A stretch of 64,000 nt of DNA. Source: Patescibacteria group bacterium. GTDB taxonomy: Bacteria; Patescibacteriota; Patescibacteriia; JAHIZJ01. Location of the stretch: NCBI GenBank assembly GCA_041661625.1, contig JBAZUB010000001.1, positions 1 through 64,000 of the forward strand. Direction: 5' to 3'. The stretch's first letter is position 1; every line of letters begins with the position of its first letter. Position numbers and translations under genes: made by a program. Below are positions 7,029 through 16,056 of this stretch, piece by piece. The notes below the pieces were generated by a model. The model saw only the letters and a list, made by a program, of their open reading frames with translations. It had not been told where the DNA came from and made no database searches.

Positions 7029-8623
7029 TGATAAAGCCAACTGAAAAAAATACCGTACCCAGCAAACACCCGCACATTCCGGTGGTATTGATTATTATCG
7101 ACGGCTGGGGTATCGCACCGCCGTCGCATTGCAACGCGGTGACCTTGGCGCACACGCCTAATTTTGAAAAGTTCCAGACCTATCCGCATACCCAGTTGCA
7201 AGCGTCCAGTAAATACGTCGGTTTGCCAGTCGGGCAGGATGGAAACTCCGAGGCCGGTCATATGAACATTGGCGCCGGCCGGATCGTGGATCAGGATGCC
7301 GTCGTGATTTCCAAATCAATCAATGACGGAACATTTTTCAAAAATCCGGCGTTTCATGAGGCAATCGGCCACGCCGAGCGCAACAAATCCGCCCTGCACA
7401 TCATGGGTCTACTCAGCAGCAATCAGAGCGGCCACAGCGATCCTGATCACTTGCTGGCCCTAATAACTATGGCACAGGCTTCAAAAGTGAAAAAGGTATA
7501 TCTGCATCTATTTACCGATGGACGCGATTCCCCGCAGTTCGCGTCTATTGGGTTGCTGCGGGAGCTGGATAAGCTGCTACAAAAAATGAATAATATTAAA
7601 ATCGCCAGCATCATGGGGCGCTTTTACGCTATGGATCGCAAAAAGAAATGGTCGCGCACCGAGCGGGCCTATAATGCGCTGGTGATGGGTGAGGGTTTGA
7701 AAAAGAATAGTGGCGACGAGGCAGTGGTCGGAGCGTACAGTCGTGGAGAAAGTGATGAATTTATCCAGCCTACCGTACTACAGGAAAAGAACCGGCCGGC
7801 TGGGTTAATTAGCGACAATGATTCCATAATATTTTTCAATTTAAGATCCGATCGCGCGCGACAGTTGGCCAAGGCATTTGTGCAGACTGATTTTGTCGGT
7901 TTCAAGCGCCAGCGCGTATTAAAAAATCTGCGTTTCATAGCAATGACAGACTTTGGACCTGATTTAGATCACATTCTTACGGCTTATCCCAGCGTTGATC
8001 TGAAGGATACGTTGCCGGTCGCGCTGAAAAATTTTAGGCAACTGTATATTGCCGAATCGGAAAAGTATGCCCACGTTACATATTTCTTCAATGGCGGCTA
8101 CGCCGACCCCGTAGCTCACGAGGACAGAATTATGATCCCATCACCCGATGTGGCCAATTATGCCGACAAACCGGAAATGAGCGCGAGACAAATTACTCAG
8201 GTAGTGGTGGATAATGTCAATCTGTCGGTGTATGATTTCATTTGTATAAATTTCGCGAATCCCGATATGATCGGGCACACGGGCAATATTAAAGCCTCAA
8301 CATTGGCCATAGAAACAGTGGACGAATGCGTGGGCCAAATCTACCGATCCGTAATGGCCAAGAATGGAGTTATGTTTATTACGGGTGATCATGGCAATGC
8401 CGAAGACATGATAAATGAAACTACTGGCGAGGTTAACACCGAGCATTCGCTTAACCCGGTGCCGCTGTACATAATTTCCAATCGTTTTCAAAAATTGAAA
8501 TTAAGGAAAGAGGGTGTGCTGGGTGATGTCGCGCCAACGATATTGGATTTATTCCGAATCAATGTACCGGCGGCGATGACCGGGCACAAGCTTACTATGT
8601 TTCCTAAAGGTCTTTACGGATAA
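7028..8623 (+). CDS. gpmI: 2,3-bisphosphoglycerate-independent phosphoglycerate mutase
   Basis: Interconverts 3- and 2-phosphoglycerate by a dimanganese alkaline-phosphatase-fold enzyme. 531 aa. Motifs: LIIDGWGIAP (first metal Asp), GNSEAGHMNIGAGR (phosphoserine nucleophile), HLFTDGRDSP, GRFYAMDR, NLRSDRARQ, NFANPDMIGHTGN and FITGDHGNAEDM (late metal ligands). GTG start at 7028 overlaps the enolase stop by one base; no SD, translational coupling likely. With eno it would drain the 3-phosphoglycerate that the RuBisCO operon at 47.8-51.5 kb produces. Confidence 0.95.
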   Translation: MIKPTEKNTVPSKHPHIPVVLIIIDGWGIAPPSHCNAVTLAHTPNFEKFQTYPHTQLQASSKYVGLPVGQDGNSEAGHMNIGAGRIVDQDAVVISKSINDGTFFKNPAFHEAIGHAERNKSALHIMGLLSSNQSGHSDPDHLLALITMAQASKVKKVYLHLFTDGRDSPQFASIGLLRELDKLLQKMNNIKIASIMGRFYAMDRKKKWSRTERAYNALVMGEGLKKNSGDEAVVGAYSRGESDEFIQPTVLQEKNRPAGLISDNDSIIFFNLRSDRARQLAKAFVQTDFVGFKRQRVLKNLRFIAMTDFGPDLDHILTAYPSVDLKDTLPVALKNFRQLYIAESEKYAHVTYFFNGGYADPVAHEDRIMIPSPDVANYADKPEMSARQITQVVVDNVNLSVYDFICINFANPDMIGHTGNIKASTLAIETVDECVGQIYRSVMAKNGVMFITGDHGNAEDMINETTGEVNTEHSLNPVPLYIISNRFQKLKLRKEGVLGDVAPTILDLFRINVPAAMTGHKLTMFPKGLYG

Positions 8624-8638
8624 ATAACAAAACCAAAT

Positions 8639-9664
8639 ATGTTCCAGCGTACATTTGACGTTATTACAATCGGCGGTGCCACGCGCGATATTATGTTTTT
8701 TTCACCCGCCGGGCGGGTCGTATCCGACACTAGCCAGTCGGGCAAGTCAAAGCTTATTGGATTCAAGTATGGCGCCAAAATACTGGCCAAAGAGATTCAT
8801 TTTCTGTTGGGCGGCGGCGGTTCCAACAGCGCAGTAGCCTTTGCGCGCTTGGGATTGCGTGTGGCCGCTTTTTTACGCGTAGGCCAGGATCGGGACGGTG
8901 ACGCCATCTTAGCCGATTTGGTTGGCGAAAGGGTGGCAACTAAGTTTGTCGAACGAGATCAGAGATTGCGCACCGGCTTTTCATTTTTGGCCATTCAGGA
9001 GCCAACGATGGAGCATATTGCATATCTCTATCGTGGCGCTAACGATGCCATGGTCATGACCCAAGCCGAACTCAAACGCGCCCAAGCCAAATGGCTGTAT
9101 GTCGCGTCGTTGGGGGAAGAACGCTGGCCGACCACGTCCGCCAATTTAATCGCTTATCTACGCACTCATCCGAAAGTCCAGCTGGCCTGGAATCCGGGGG
9201 AGAATCAATTGGCCAAGGGACGGCGCGGTCTGGCCGGACTAATGAAACACACCACAGTCTTTAACGTTAATCGAGATGAGGCCACTCAATTGGTGGCGGC
9301 CGATGGCTATCCAGCGCCAGGTCAATCGGTTGGGCAGATGCTGAAGATTATCCGCAGTTGGGGACCGCGCATCGTGTTGATTACCTGCGGACGCAAAGGA
9401 TCATACGCGTTTGACGGACGAAAACGCTACTTTGAACCGATCAAGCCGTTTCCGGTGAAAGATACGACCGGAGCCGGTGACGCGTTTGGTTCCACTTTCG
9501 TGGCTGGACTGCAAATATATCGAAATGACATCGGTAAGGCTCTGCGGATGGCAACTATTAATTCTGGTTCGGGGGTGAGTCAGATTGGCGCCCAGCCGGG
9601 ACTATTACGGCGGGCGAAACTATTAGAACTGGCCAAAAAATACTATGGCAAAACCTGGCAATAG
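8639..9664 (+). CDS. PfkB-family carbohydrate/nucleoside kinase
   Basis: 341 aa, ribokinase fold. Seen: the N-terminal TIGGATRDI, HFLLGGGGSNSAVAFARLG (signature 1, substrate lid), and DTTGAGDAFGSTFVAGL (signature 2, anion hole and catalytic Asp). The substrate (ribose, adenosine, fructose or another sugar) cannot be told from motifs. Its place between gpmI and acetyl-CoA synthetase suggests central carbon or nucleoside-sugar metabolism. ATG 8639 lies 16 bases after gpmI; its 3' end overlaps the next gene by 20 bases. Confidence 0.88.
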   Translation: MFQRTFDVITIGGATRDIMFFSPAGRVVSDTSQSGKSKLIGFKYGAKILAKEIHFLLGGGGSNSAVAFARLGLRVAAFLRVGQDRDGDAILADLVGERVATKFVERDQRLRTGFSFLAIQEPTMEHIAYLYRGANDAMVMTQAELKRAQAKWLYVASLGEERWPTTSANLIAYLRTHPKVQLAWNPGENQLAKGRRGLAGLMKHTTVFNVNRDEATQLVAADGYPAPGQSVGQMLKIIRSWGPRIVLITCGRKGSYAFDGRKRYFEPIKPFPVKDTTGAGDAFGSTFVAGLQIYRNDIGKALRMATINSGSGVSQIGAQPGLLRRAKLLELAKKYYGKTWQ

Positions 9665-11747
9665 CCGCAATAGTTTAGACGGTTTTTTCCGACCGCGCGT
9701 TATCGCCGTCGTGGGAGTATCCAATGAATCAAAAAAACTCGGCACTCAAATCTATCGCAATCTTTTAGCGGGGCGGTGGCACGGCCGGGTGGTACCGGTC
9801 AATCCCAATGCCAATAAGATTGGCACGGTGCGGTGCTATCCTAGTGTCGATCGGATTCCCGGCCGAGTAGATTTAGCTGTCATCGTGACGCCGGCGCCAA
9901 CGGTTGCGACGATATTAACTAGTTGTGGTAAAAAAAGAATCAAGAATTGTGTCATCATTTCAGCCGGATTTCGTGAGACGGGCGTTGAGGGAAAAATCCG
10001 GGAGCAGGAACTAATTAACATCGCGCGGCGTTATGGTATCAAGCTGCTGGGGCCAAACTGTCTGGGATTCATGCACGCTGGTTCCGGCATCAACGCGACA
10101 TTTGCCAGGCCGATTGAGCAAGTCGGTTCGCTGGCACTGATATCGCAATCCGGAGCCCTAGCCGTGGCGGTGACCGATTGGGCGCGCCGTTCCAGCGTAG
10201 GTTTTCGCGCCGTGATCAGCCTGGGCAATAAAGCCGGTTTGAATGAAAATGATCTAATCGATTACTTCGCGGCCGATCCCGGCACATCGGCGATTTTGTT
10301 ATATCTCGAAAGCATAGAACATGGTGAAAAGTTTATGGCCACCGTGCGAGCCGCGGTCAAACGTAAACCCGTGGTCATAATAAAATCTGGCGAGAGCGAA
10401 TTGGGTCAGCGGGCAGCCATATCTCATACCGGTGCGCTGTCATCACCGCGTGAAGTTGTCGCGGCGGCGCTGCGCCAGGCCGGTGCGATTCAAATTCACA
10501 GCGTCAAAGAATTGTATCAATTCGCTCAGGTAGGCGCGGTTAGTAGTGAACTCCAAGGAAATAATATTGCCATTGTTACAAATGCCGGCGGCGCTGGTAT
10601 TATGGCCACGGATGCAATCGCAACTTCCAACTTGAAACTAAGCCAAGCCGACTCGACGACAATAAAAAAACTACGCGCCGGTTTACCGGCTGCGGCTAGC
10701 GTATCAAATCCATTCGATTTGGTGGGCGATGCCGACGCGGTACGCTATAAACTGGCTTTGAAAGTTATCGGCAGCGACCCGGCGGTGTCGGCCGTGGTGG
10801 TATTACTAACACCCCAAGTTGTTACCCAGCCGCTGGCCACGGCTCAAGCGATTATCGCAGTCGCCAAGAGATACCCCCTCAAGCTATGGGTAGCTTCTTT
10901 TCTCGGCGGTGAAAGCGTGGCATCGGCTCGGACTGCTTTGGCGAAAGCCGGCATACCGCATTTCGAATATCCCGAGGAAGCCATTTCGGCGATCGATATG
11001 CTCTGGCGGGCGCGGACAAACGGCCAATACCATGCTCCAAAGATTCAATCGGCCGTATCCAAGAAACCACTCAAGCAGACCGGGCTGATATTACCCAAGC
11101 CGGCCTTGGGTATATTGAAATCATACGGTTTCAACACGATTCCAACCCGATTTGCCAAAGACAACCACGAAGCCAAAGCGGCTGCCAAATCACTGCGCTA
11201 CCCGCTGGTTCTAAAAATATCCAGCCAATCCATGATACATAAAGCGGCCGGTGGAGGCGTTTGGGTTGGTATTAAAAACGAGCACGAACTGCTGCGTACT
11301 TTAAGAATTGCCGAACGCCGATTCCCAGCTAAATATCGTCGCGGTATCGGCGAAGGCTGGTTATTGCAACACCAGATTCATAGCGGCGTTGAATTATTTC
11401 TCGGTGGACGGCGCGACTCGTCGTTTGGGCCAATGGTACTATTGGGCAAGGGCGGCGTGGACGTGGAAAAAAATAAAGCCATCACCATTGCATTTCCGCC
11501 ATTCACTAGTGAATCATTACGGCGCCAGTTGAGTTTAGGTAGTGCCGGCCGTGATTTGATGCAATTCATTCACGAACAGCATTTAGATTTAATGGCCTAT
11601 TTGACTGCTGCCTCCCACCTGGGACAATTATTACGTGAGCACAACGAGATATCCGAAGTAGACGTCAATCCTTTGTTCGTCGGGCCGGTGGGCGAGGGGA
11701 CAAAAGCAGTCGATGCCCGGATTATAATTGGTGAATACAAGAAATGA
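9645..11747 (+). CDS. ADP-forming acetyl-CoA synthetase, fused alpha and beta subunits
   Basis: 700 aa. Converts acyl-CoA + ADP + Pi to acid + CoA + ATP, a substrate-level phosphorylation step common in archaea and CPR. Domains: CoA-binding Rossmann domain (1-~125, VVGVSNESKKLG), succinyl-CoA-ligase-like domains (~135-450; SQSGALAVAV, and the phosphohistidine motif AAISHTGALSS), then an ATP-grasp domain (~480-690; LKSYGFNTIPT, LVLKISSQSMIHKAAGGGV, EVDVNPLF). The single-chain alpha-beta order is as in many CPR. Overlaps the kinase gene upstream and the small gene downstream (ATGA). Ends the carbon pathway of this operon. Confidence 0.92.
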   Translation: MAKPGNSRNSLDGFFRPRVIAVVGVSNESKKLGTQIYRNLLAGRWHGRVVPVNPNANKIGTVRCYPSVDRIPGRVDLAVIVTPAPTVATILTSCGKKRIKNCVIISAGFRETGVEGKIREQELINIARRYGIKLLGPNCLGFMHAGSGINATFARPIEQVGSLALISQSGALAVAVTDWARRSSVGFRAVISLGNKAGLNENDLIDYFAADPGTSAILLYLESIEHGEKFMATVRAAVKRKPVVIIKSGESELGQRAAISHTGALSSPREVVAAALRQAGAIQIHSVKELYQFAQVGAVSSELQGNNIAIVTNAGGAGIMATDAIATSNLKLSQADSTTIKKLRAGLPAAASVSNPFDLVGDADAVRYKLALKVIGSDPAVSAVVVLLTPQVVTQPLATAQAIIAVAKRYPLKLWVASFLGGESVASARTALAKAGIPHFEYPEEAISAIDMLWRARTNGQYHAPKIQSAVSKKPLKQTGLILPKPALGILKSYGFNTIPTRFAKDNHEAKAAAKSLRYPLVLKISSQSMIHKAAGGGVWVGIKNEHELLRTLRIAERRFPAKYRRGIGEGWLLQHQIHSGVELFLGGRRDSSFGPMVLLGKGGVDVEKNKAITIAFPPFTSESLRRQLSLGSAGRDLMQFIHEQHLDLMAYLTAASHLGQLLREHNEISEVDVNPLFVGPVGEGTKAVDARIIIGEYKK

Positions 11748-12052
11748 AGATTGCATTTCAAAGAACATTTCGCGATACGCCGAGAAATTTAATGCGGGCT
11801 TGCGGCTACGCTGAGTTCTTTAACCGTCGAACGGGTGATATTAGTTACGTGCGACCGTTAAGCCGGGTGCGTTATCCGCAGTTTCACGTTTACATCAATG
11901 GCGATCCGCAAACGGGTATGGTGGTCAATTTGCATATGGACGCTAAACAGCCGACTTATGAGTCGGGCCACGCCCACGCCGGCGAATACGATTCACCAGT
12001 GGTAGCGCAGGAGGCGGCTCGGATTCGTTCGATAATCGAGGCTCGGTCATGA
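11744..12052 (+). CDS. Conserved-looking hypothetical protein, 102 aa
   Basis: Soluble, no TM or signal. It has a basic start (FQRTFRDTPRNLMRACGY), a central YPQFHVYIN / VVNLHMDAKQP strand pair, and a histidine-containing SGHAHAGEYDS stretch that could bind metal. I recall similar small proteins in CPR but know no function. The ATG overlaps the acetyl-CoA synthetase stop by 4 bases and its own stop overlaps the NUDIX start, so it is translationally coupled in the operon. Confidence 0.6.
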   Translation: MKIAFQRTFRDTPRNLMRACGYAEFFNRRTGDISYVRPLSRVRYPQFHVYINGDPQTGMVVNLHMDAKQPTYESGHAHAGEYDSPVVAQEAARIRSIIEARS

Positions 12053-12504
12053 CACAAACGCGGTATTTGAAAAGACAACATGGGCGATGGATACAAATCA
12101 GCGCCGGTGTTATCGTGACACGACCGGACTATCGAAAAGTACTGGTGATTAGGCCGATGAAGAGAAAAGACTGGGAATTTGCTAAAGGTAAATTAGAACC
12201 AAAAGAATCGCATATTGATGCGGCCCGGCGCGAGCTTAACGAAGAAACCAGTATTCGCAATGTTAAAATCCGTCCGCATTGGCGACAGAACATTGAATAT
12301 CGTTTCGCGCTGCCTCATATTGGCTTGGTGCACAAAACGGTCACCTACTATTTAGCTACCACTCGGGATCGAGTCAGGTTATCGTCCGAACATGGGGAGT
12401 ATCGCTGGGCAACGTGGTCGGAGGCGCGTTCGTTGTTGCGACACCGGAATTATCAGGATATATTAACCAAGGTAGAAAATACGCTAAGAATAGCCAAAAA
12501 GTAA
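12049..12504 (+). CDS. NUDIX hydrolase
   Basis: 151 aa. NUDIX box near residues 45-67: G-KLEPK-E-SHIDAAR-REL-NEE-TS, with canonical spacing; the usual final Gly is Ser. An Ap4A or nucleotide pyrophosphohydrolase role is possible (opening segment ISAGVIVTRPDYRKVLVIR), but the substrate is not determinable. Last gene of the glycolytic operon; overlaps the preceding gene by ATGA. Confidence 0.85.
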   Translation: MTQTRYLKRQHGRWIQISAGVIVTRPDYRKVLVIRPMKRKDWEFAKGKLEPKESHIDAARRELNEETSIRNVKIRPHWRQNIEYRFALPHIGLVHKTVTYYLATTRDRVRLSSEHGEYRWATWSEARSLLRHRNYQDILTKVENTLRIAKK

Positions 12505-12517
12505 TCACGGTTCGGTT

Positions 12518-12546
12518 TTGCCTGGATAGGCGAACCATGTTAAAGT
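12518..12546 (+). promoter_or_regulatory. recJ promoter, leaderless configuration
   Basis: TTGCCT (12518-12523), 17-bp spacer, TAAAGT (12541-12546), then exactly 6 nt (GTCTCT) to ATG 12553. The geometry matches the pgk, R15P isomerase and PgeF starts. Confidence 0.55.
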
Positions 12547-12552
12547 GTCTCT

Positions 12553-14259
12553 ATGTCAAAACGTTGGGTTGTGGCCGATCAGATACCATTAGAAGTGCGT
12601 GATCAATTTCCGGAACTTCATCCGGTCATTTTGCAATTATTGCACAACCGGGGTTTGACGACAGACCAGGCGATGGACGAGTTTATGAAACCGGACTTTG
12701 GTCGGGACGTGCCGGATCCGTTCTTGTTTCGGGAAATGCGAGTAGCGGTGGATCGGATCAAACGGGCCATCTTAGAAGGCGAACCGATCGTGGTGCACGG
12801 GGACTATGATGCCGACGGTGTCAGCGGCGCGGCGGTACTGGTCAGCGCCTTGCAGATGGTGGCGCCGAAAAATTCGATCGAAGTTTACTTGCCCCACCGT
12901 GAGATTGAAGGTTATGGTTTGAATATGGACACGGTCAAAGAATTGGCGCGGCGTAAGACTAAACTGATCATCACCGTGGATTGCGGTACAACGAATGTAG
13001 AAGAAATCACCTCGGCCAATCAATTAGGTATGGATGTGATCGTTACCGACCATCATACGCCATCGCCCGAACGTCCACCCGCGATCGCGATTTTGAATCC
13101 TTGGTTACCCGATGAAACCTATCCGTTTAAACACTTGTGCGGCGCGGGCGTGGCTTTCAAGCTGGCCCAGGCGTTATTGCGCGAATACAACTTTGGCGAA
13201 GCGGAAGAAAAATGGCTGATGGATCTGGTGGCAATCGGTACCATTGCCGATTACGTACCGCTGATCGGTGAAAATCGCACATTAGTTAAGTACGGTTTGA
13301 TAGTACTGGCCAAAACCCGCCGACCAGGATTGCGCCAGCTTTACTTGGTGATGAACATGAAGACCGAGGGACTGGACACGCGCACCGTCTCGTTTCAAAT
13401 AGTTCCCCGAATCAACGCGGCTGGCCGTGTGGATCACGCCAATGCGGCTTATGAACTGCTGATGGCGCCGGACGATGACGCGGCGTTGGCAGCGGCTCAG
13501 AACCTGCATCAATTGAATCAAGACCGCCAGCGTATTACCGAACGGATCACCCAAGAGGCTCGGACGCAGATTGGCGTGGTCACGGATATGGATTATATAC
13601 TATTCGCCCAGGGCGACGACTGGCCGGCCGGCTTGGTTGGGTTAGTGGCATCGCGGATCATGGATGAATTCAACCGGCCTACCATTATCATCGGTAAGCG
13701 GCAGGATCTGATCGTTGGCTCAGGCCGCTCGGTCAAAGAGTTCCATATCACCGAAGCGCTTCGTGAAGTGGAGCACTTGTTGAGCCATTACGGAGGACAC
13801 CGTCAGGCGTGTGGATTTACTATGCGAGATGCCGAAATGGTCGGTAAGTTCAAAAAACTTATGTCCCAATTGGCCGTCCGTGATCTCAAATCAGCCGATC
13901 GGACACCAGAGCTGCAAATTGACGCGGCCATCGGTTTTGACCAGATAGACTGGCCACTGGTGGAGATGATCGGCCAATTTTCACCATTTGGTGAGGGAAA
14001 TCCGGTGCCGGCATTTTTGACCGAACAGCTGGAAGTATTACAATGGGATCTGGTGGGCGCGGGCGGCAAGCATTTGCGGCTGACGGTACGCGACAATTCC
14101 ATGACCACGCGCAAGATGATCGGTTTCGGATTTGGCAGCTGGGCGGAACAGCTTACTGGCGGCGATCGCTTGAGCGCCGTGTATGAGATTGGCGTGAACA
14201 GCTGGAACGGCAACCAGGAACTGCAGTTGAAAATCATTGATTTAAAAAAAGACGTATGA
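12553..14259 (+). CDS. recJ: Single-stranded-DNA-specific exonuclease RecJ
   Basis: 568 aa, 5'-3' ssDNA exonuclease of the DHH superfamily, used in recombination and mismatch/base-excision repair. Motifs: VHGDYDADGVSGAAVL (motif I), IITVDCGTTN (II), VTDHHTPS (DHH, III), HLCGAGVAFKLAQALL, VAIGTIADYVPL (IV), and DHHA1 motifs NAAGR, ASRIMDEFNRPTI and the SHYGGHRQACGFT loop (V-VII). A C-terminal OB domain ends the protein. Complete. Overlaps the RNase H-like gene by ATGA. Confidence 0.95.
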   Translation: MSKRWVVADQIPLEVRDQFPELHPVILQLLHNRGLTTDQAMDEFMKPDFGRDVPDPFLFREMRVAVDRIKRAILEGEPIVVHGDYDADGVSGAAVLVSALQMVAPKNSIEVYLPHREIEGYGLNMDTVKELARRKTKLIITVDCGTTNVEEITSANQLGMDVIVTDHHTPSPERPPAIAILNPWLPDETYPFKHLCGAGVAFKLAQALLREYNFGEAEEKWLMDLVAIGTIADYVPLIGENRTLVKYGLIVLAKTRRPGLRQLYLVMNMKTEGLDTRTVSFQIVPRINAAGRVDHANAAYELLMAPDDDAALAAAQNLHQLNQDRQRITERITQEARTQIGVVTDMDYILFAQGDDWPAGLVGLVASRIMDEFNRPTIIIGKRQDLIVGSGRSVKEFHITEALREVEHLLSHYGGHRQACGFTMRDAEMVGKFKKLMSQLAVRDLKSADRTPELQIDAAIGFDQIDWPLVEMIGQFSPFGEGNPVPAFLTEQLEVLQWDLVGAGGKHLRLTVRDNSMTTRKMIGFGFGSWAEQLTGGDRLSAVYEIGVNSWNGNQELQLKIIDLKKDV

Positions 14260-14672
14260 CGCACGAACACGTGATCGCATTTACCGATGGCGGCGCGCGC
14301 GGCAATCCAGGGCCGGGCGGTGCCGGCGCGGTCATCTGCGCGCTTGATAGAACAACCGAGCTGGCTACCATTTCGGAGTACATTGGCGATGAGATAACCA
14401 ATAATCAGGCCGAGTATCAAGCGGTTATATTGGCCTTGACCAAGGCGCACGAATTAGGCGCAACATTGGTGGATTGCTTTCTCGACAGCGAGTTGATCGT
14501 CAATCAGCTTAAACTGGAGTACAAGGTTAAGAATCAGGGTCTGCAACCCTATTTCGTCAAAGCCTGGAATCTGATTCAGCAATTCAAGACGGTGACATTT
14601 ACGCACGTACCGCGCGAGAAAAATAAGCGCGCCGATCAATTGGTCAATCAGGCGCTGGATCGGCATTTATGA
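14256..14672 (+). CDS. RNase HI-family ribonuclease (RnhA-like, single domain)
   Basis: 138 aa. RNase H fold with all four carboxylates: FTDGGARGNPGPGGAGAV (first Asp), NNQAEYQAVILAL (Glu), LDSELIVNQL (Asp), and the C-terminal KNKRADQLVNQAL (Asp). It hydrolyses RNA of RNA-DNA hybrids; proteins of this archaeal/Bacillus YpdQ-like type may also act on tRNA or be weak. Translationally coupled to recJ, consistent with a replication/repair role. Confidence 0.92.
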   Translation: MTHEHVIAFTDGGARGNPGPGGAGAVICALDRTTELATISEYIGDEITNNQAEYQAVILALTKAHELGATLVDCFLDSELIVNQLKLEYKVKNQGLQPYFVKAWNLIQQFKTVTFTHVPREKNKRADQLVNQALDRHL

Positions 14673-14705
14673 TCCATTCGATTAATAGGGTGGATTAGAC
14701 AATAT

Positions 14706-14734
14706 TTGACAAGTATTTAGGCCGGGTTTATAGT
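14706..14734 (+). promoter_or_regulatory. Promoter of the zinc-uptake operon
   Basis: Perfect TTGACA (14706-14711), 17-bp spacer, TATAGT (14729-14734). Strong sigma-70 type. The transcription start would fall inside the palindrome that follows. Confidence 0.8.
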
Positions 14735-14755
14735 ATATGCAAGTAACTTGCATAT
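14735..14755 (+). promoter_or_regulatory. 21-bp perfect palindrome, likely Zur/Fur-family operator
   Basis: ATATGCAAGT-A-ACTTGCATAT, every base symmetric about A14745. It starts right after the -10 box and ends at the base before the ATG of the Fur-family gene. A repressor bound here would block transcription start and elongation. Fur-family regulators bind 15-21 bp palindromes, and this family member is followed by zinc-transport genes, so zinc-dependent autoregulation is the natural reading. Confidence 0.8.
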
Positions 14756-15151
14756 ATGAAGAACCTCGATATCCAGATAAACCAAGCCCGTCTTCGCACG
14801 ACCTTCCAGCGCCGCGCTTTGTTAAGCTATGTGAACAGCCAGAACCGGCCGATCTCCGCTGAGCAGATTATAAAGAGACTTGGCGCCATAAATCCGGTCA
14901 CAATATATCGGATTTTGGATCAATTTGAAAAAGTCGGTTTGCTGACGCGGGTGATGTTTGACGATGGGATTCGCCGATATGAATCCGCTGGCCGTCATCA
15001 CCATCATCTGGTATGTGATAATTGCGGACAGGTGCACAAAGTGGAAATTCCCAATGAAAAGCAAATTATTAGCCGTATGACCGCGCAGCATCATTTCAAT
15101 ATCAAGCGCCACACATTCGAGTTCTTTGGTTTGTGTCAAAAATGTCATTAA
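14756..15151 (+). CDS. zur: Fur-family zinc uptake regulator (Zur-like)
   Basis: 131 aa. N-terminal winged helix (residues ~8-75: TTFQRRALLSYV, ISAEQIIKRLGAINPVTIYR), then a dimerisation/metal domain with HHHHLVCDNCGQVHKVE (regulatory histidines and first CxxC) and a terminal CQKC (second CxxC, structural zinc). Fur, Zur and PerR are similar by sequence; Zur is chosen because znuACB-like genes follow and the operator overlaps the promoter. Length is typical. Its stop lies 14 bases before the znuA start. Confidence 0.88.
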   Translation: MKNLDIQINQARLRTTFQRRALLSYVNSQNRPISAEQIIKRLGAINPVTIYRILDQFEKVGLLTRVMFDDGIRRYESAGRHHHHLVCDNCGQVHKVEIPNEKQIISRMTAQHHFNIKRHTFEFFGLCQKCH

Positions 15152-15165
15152 TAAACATCGATAAA

Positions 15166-16056
15166 ATGAAGAAAACACTTTGGTTAGTCGCGGTAGCGGT
15201 AGTTCTGACAGGGGCCATATACTGGTTAATGAAAAGTCCCATCGCTAAAACCAGTGAAGATAAAAATACGGTCGTTGCGACCATCCAACCTGTCGCTGAC
15301 ATGGTTCGGGTGATAGCGGGAGGACGTTTTGAGGTTGTGGAAATATTACCCCCGGGCGCGTCGCCGCATACTTATGAATTAACGCCTGACAAAGTTAAAG
15401 CCATGACGGGCGCCCAAGTAATTTTTACCATCGACGTCCTGGACGGCTGGATAGATGACTCGGCGGAAAGCCTGGGCATACCCAAGTATGCGGTGCATGA
15501 CGGCATTCAGCTGCGTGAAGCCGAACCGGAGCCGGGCGAAACTCCGGAGGAATTTGACCCGCATTATTGGCTGACGATTCCGAATGCCAAAATTATGGCG
15601 GGTAATATCTCTGAAAAATTATCCCAGCTGGATTCGGCGCACGCGAATGAATATCACCAGCGGCTGTCGGATTATGAAATTGAGCTTGATAAGCTTGATC
15701 AATCCATGCGTCAGGATTTTGCCGGTATGACTAATAAAAAGTTAATCACTTTTCACGACAGCTGGAACTATTTTGCCGCCGAATACGGATTTACCATCGC
15801 GGCCGTATTCGAAGCCTCGCCGGGCAAGGAGCCAGTGCCGCAGTATGTCAAAAAGATTTACGATATCGCTCGGGCGGACAATATTCCGGCTATTTTCTCC
15901 GAACCCACATTACCGACCAGCACTTTGGAGCCGTTCGTCAATGATCTGGGCATCCAGATGTACAATCTTGACCCCGAGGGCGGCATGACCGGGGTGGATA
16001 CTTATTTGGCCATGATGCGGTATAATGCAGATACCCTTGTCCAAGCCCTAAAATGA
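15166..16056 (+). CDS. znuA: Zinc/manganese ABC transporter substrate-binding protein (ZnuA-like, cluster A-I)
   Basis: About 296 aa from ATG 15166; upstream in-frame ATGs would put extra polar residues before the signal/anchor (KKTLWLVAVAVVLTGAIYWL), so this start is preferred. No lipobox cysteine, so it is probably held by the uncleaved N-terminal helix, suiting a cell without typical periplasm. Metal ligands of the family are visible: GASPHTYELTP (His), DPHYWLTI (His), TFHDSWNYFA (His), and the acidic EPTLPTST region. Zinc is inferred from the adjacent regulator; manganese is possible. Confidence 0.9.
   Translation: MKKTLWLVAVAVVLTGAIYWLMKSPIAKTSEDKNTVVATIQPVADMVRVIAGGRFEVVEILPPGASPHTYELTPDKVKAMTGAQVIFTIDVLDGWIDDSAESLGIPKYAVHDGIQLREAEPEPGETPEEFDPHYWLTIPNAKIMAGNISEKLSQLDSAHANEYHQRLSDYEIELDKLDQSMRQDFAGMTNKKLITFHDSWNYFAAEYGFTIAAVFEASPGKEPVPQYVKKIYDIARADNIPAIFSEPTLPTSTLEPFVNDLGIQMYNLDPEGGMTGVDTYLAMMRYNADTLVQALK

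Noticed and set aside
13803..14450. 215-aa minus-strand ORF
   Set aside because: Shadow of recJ and the RNase H-like gene.
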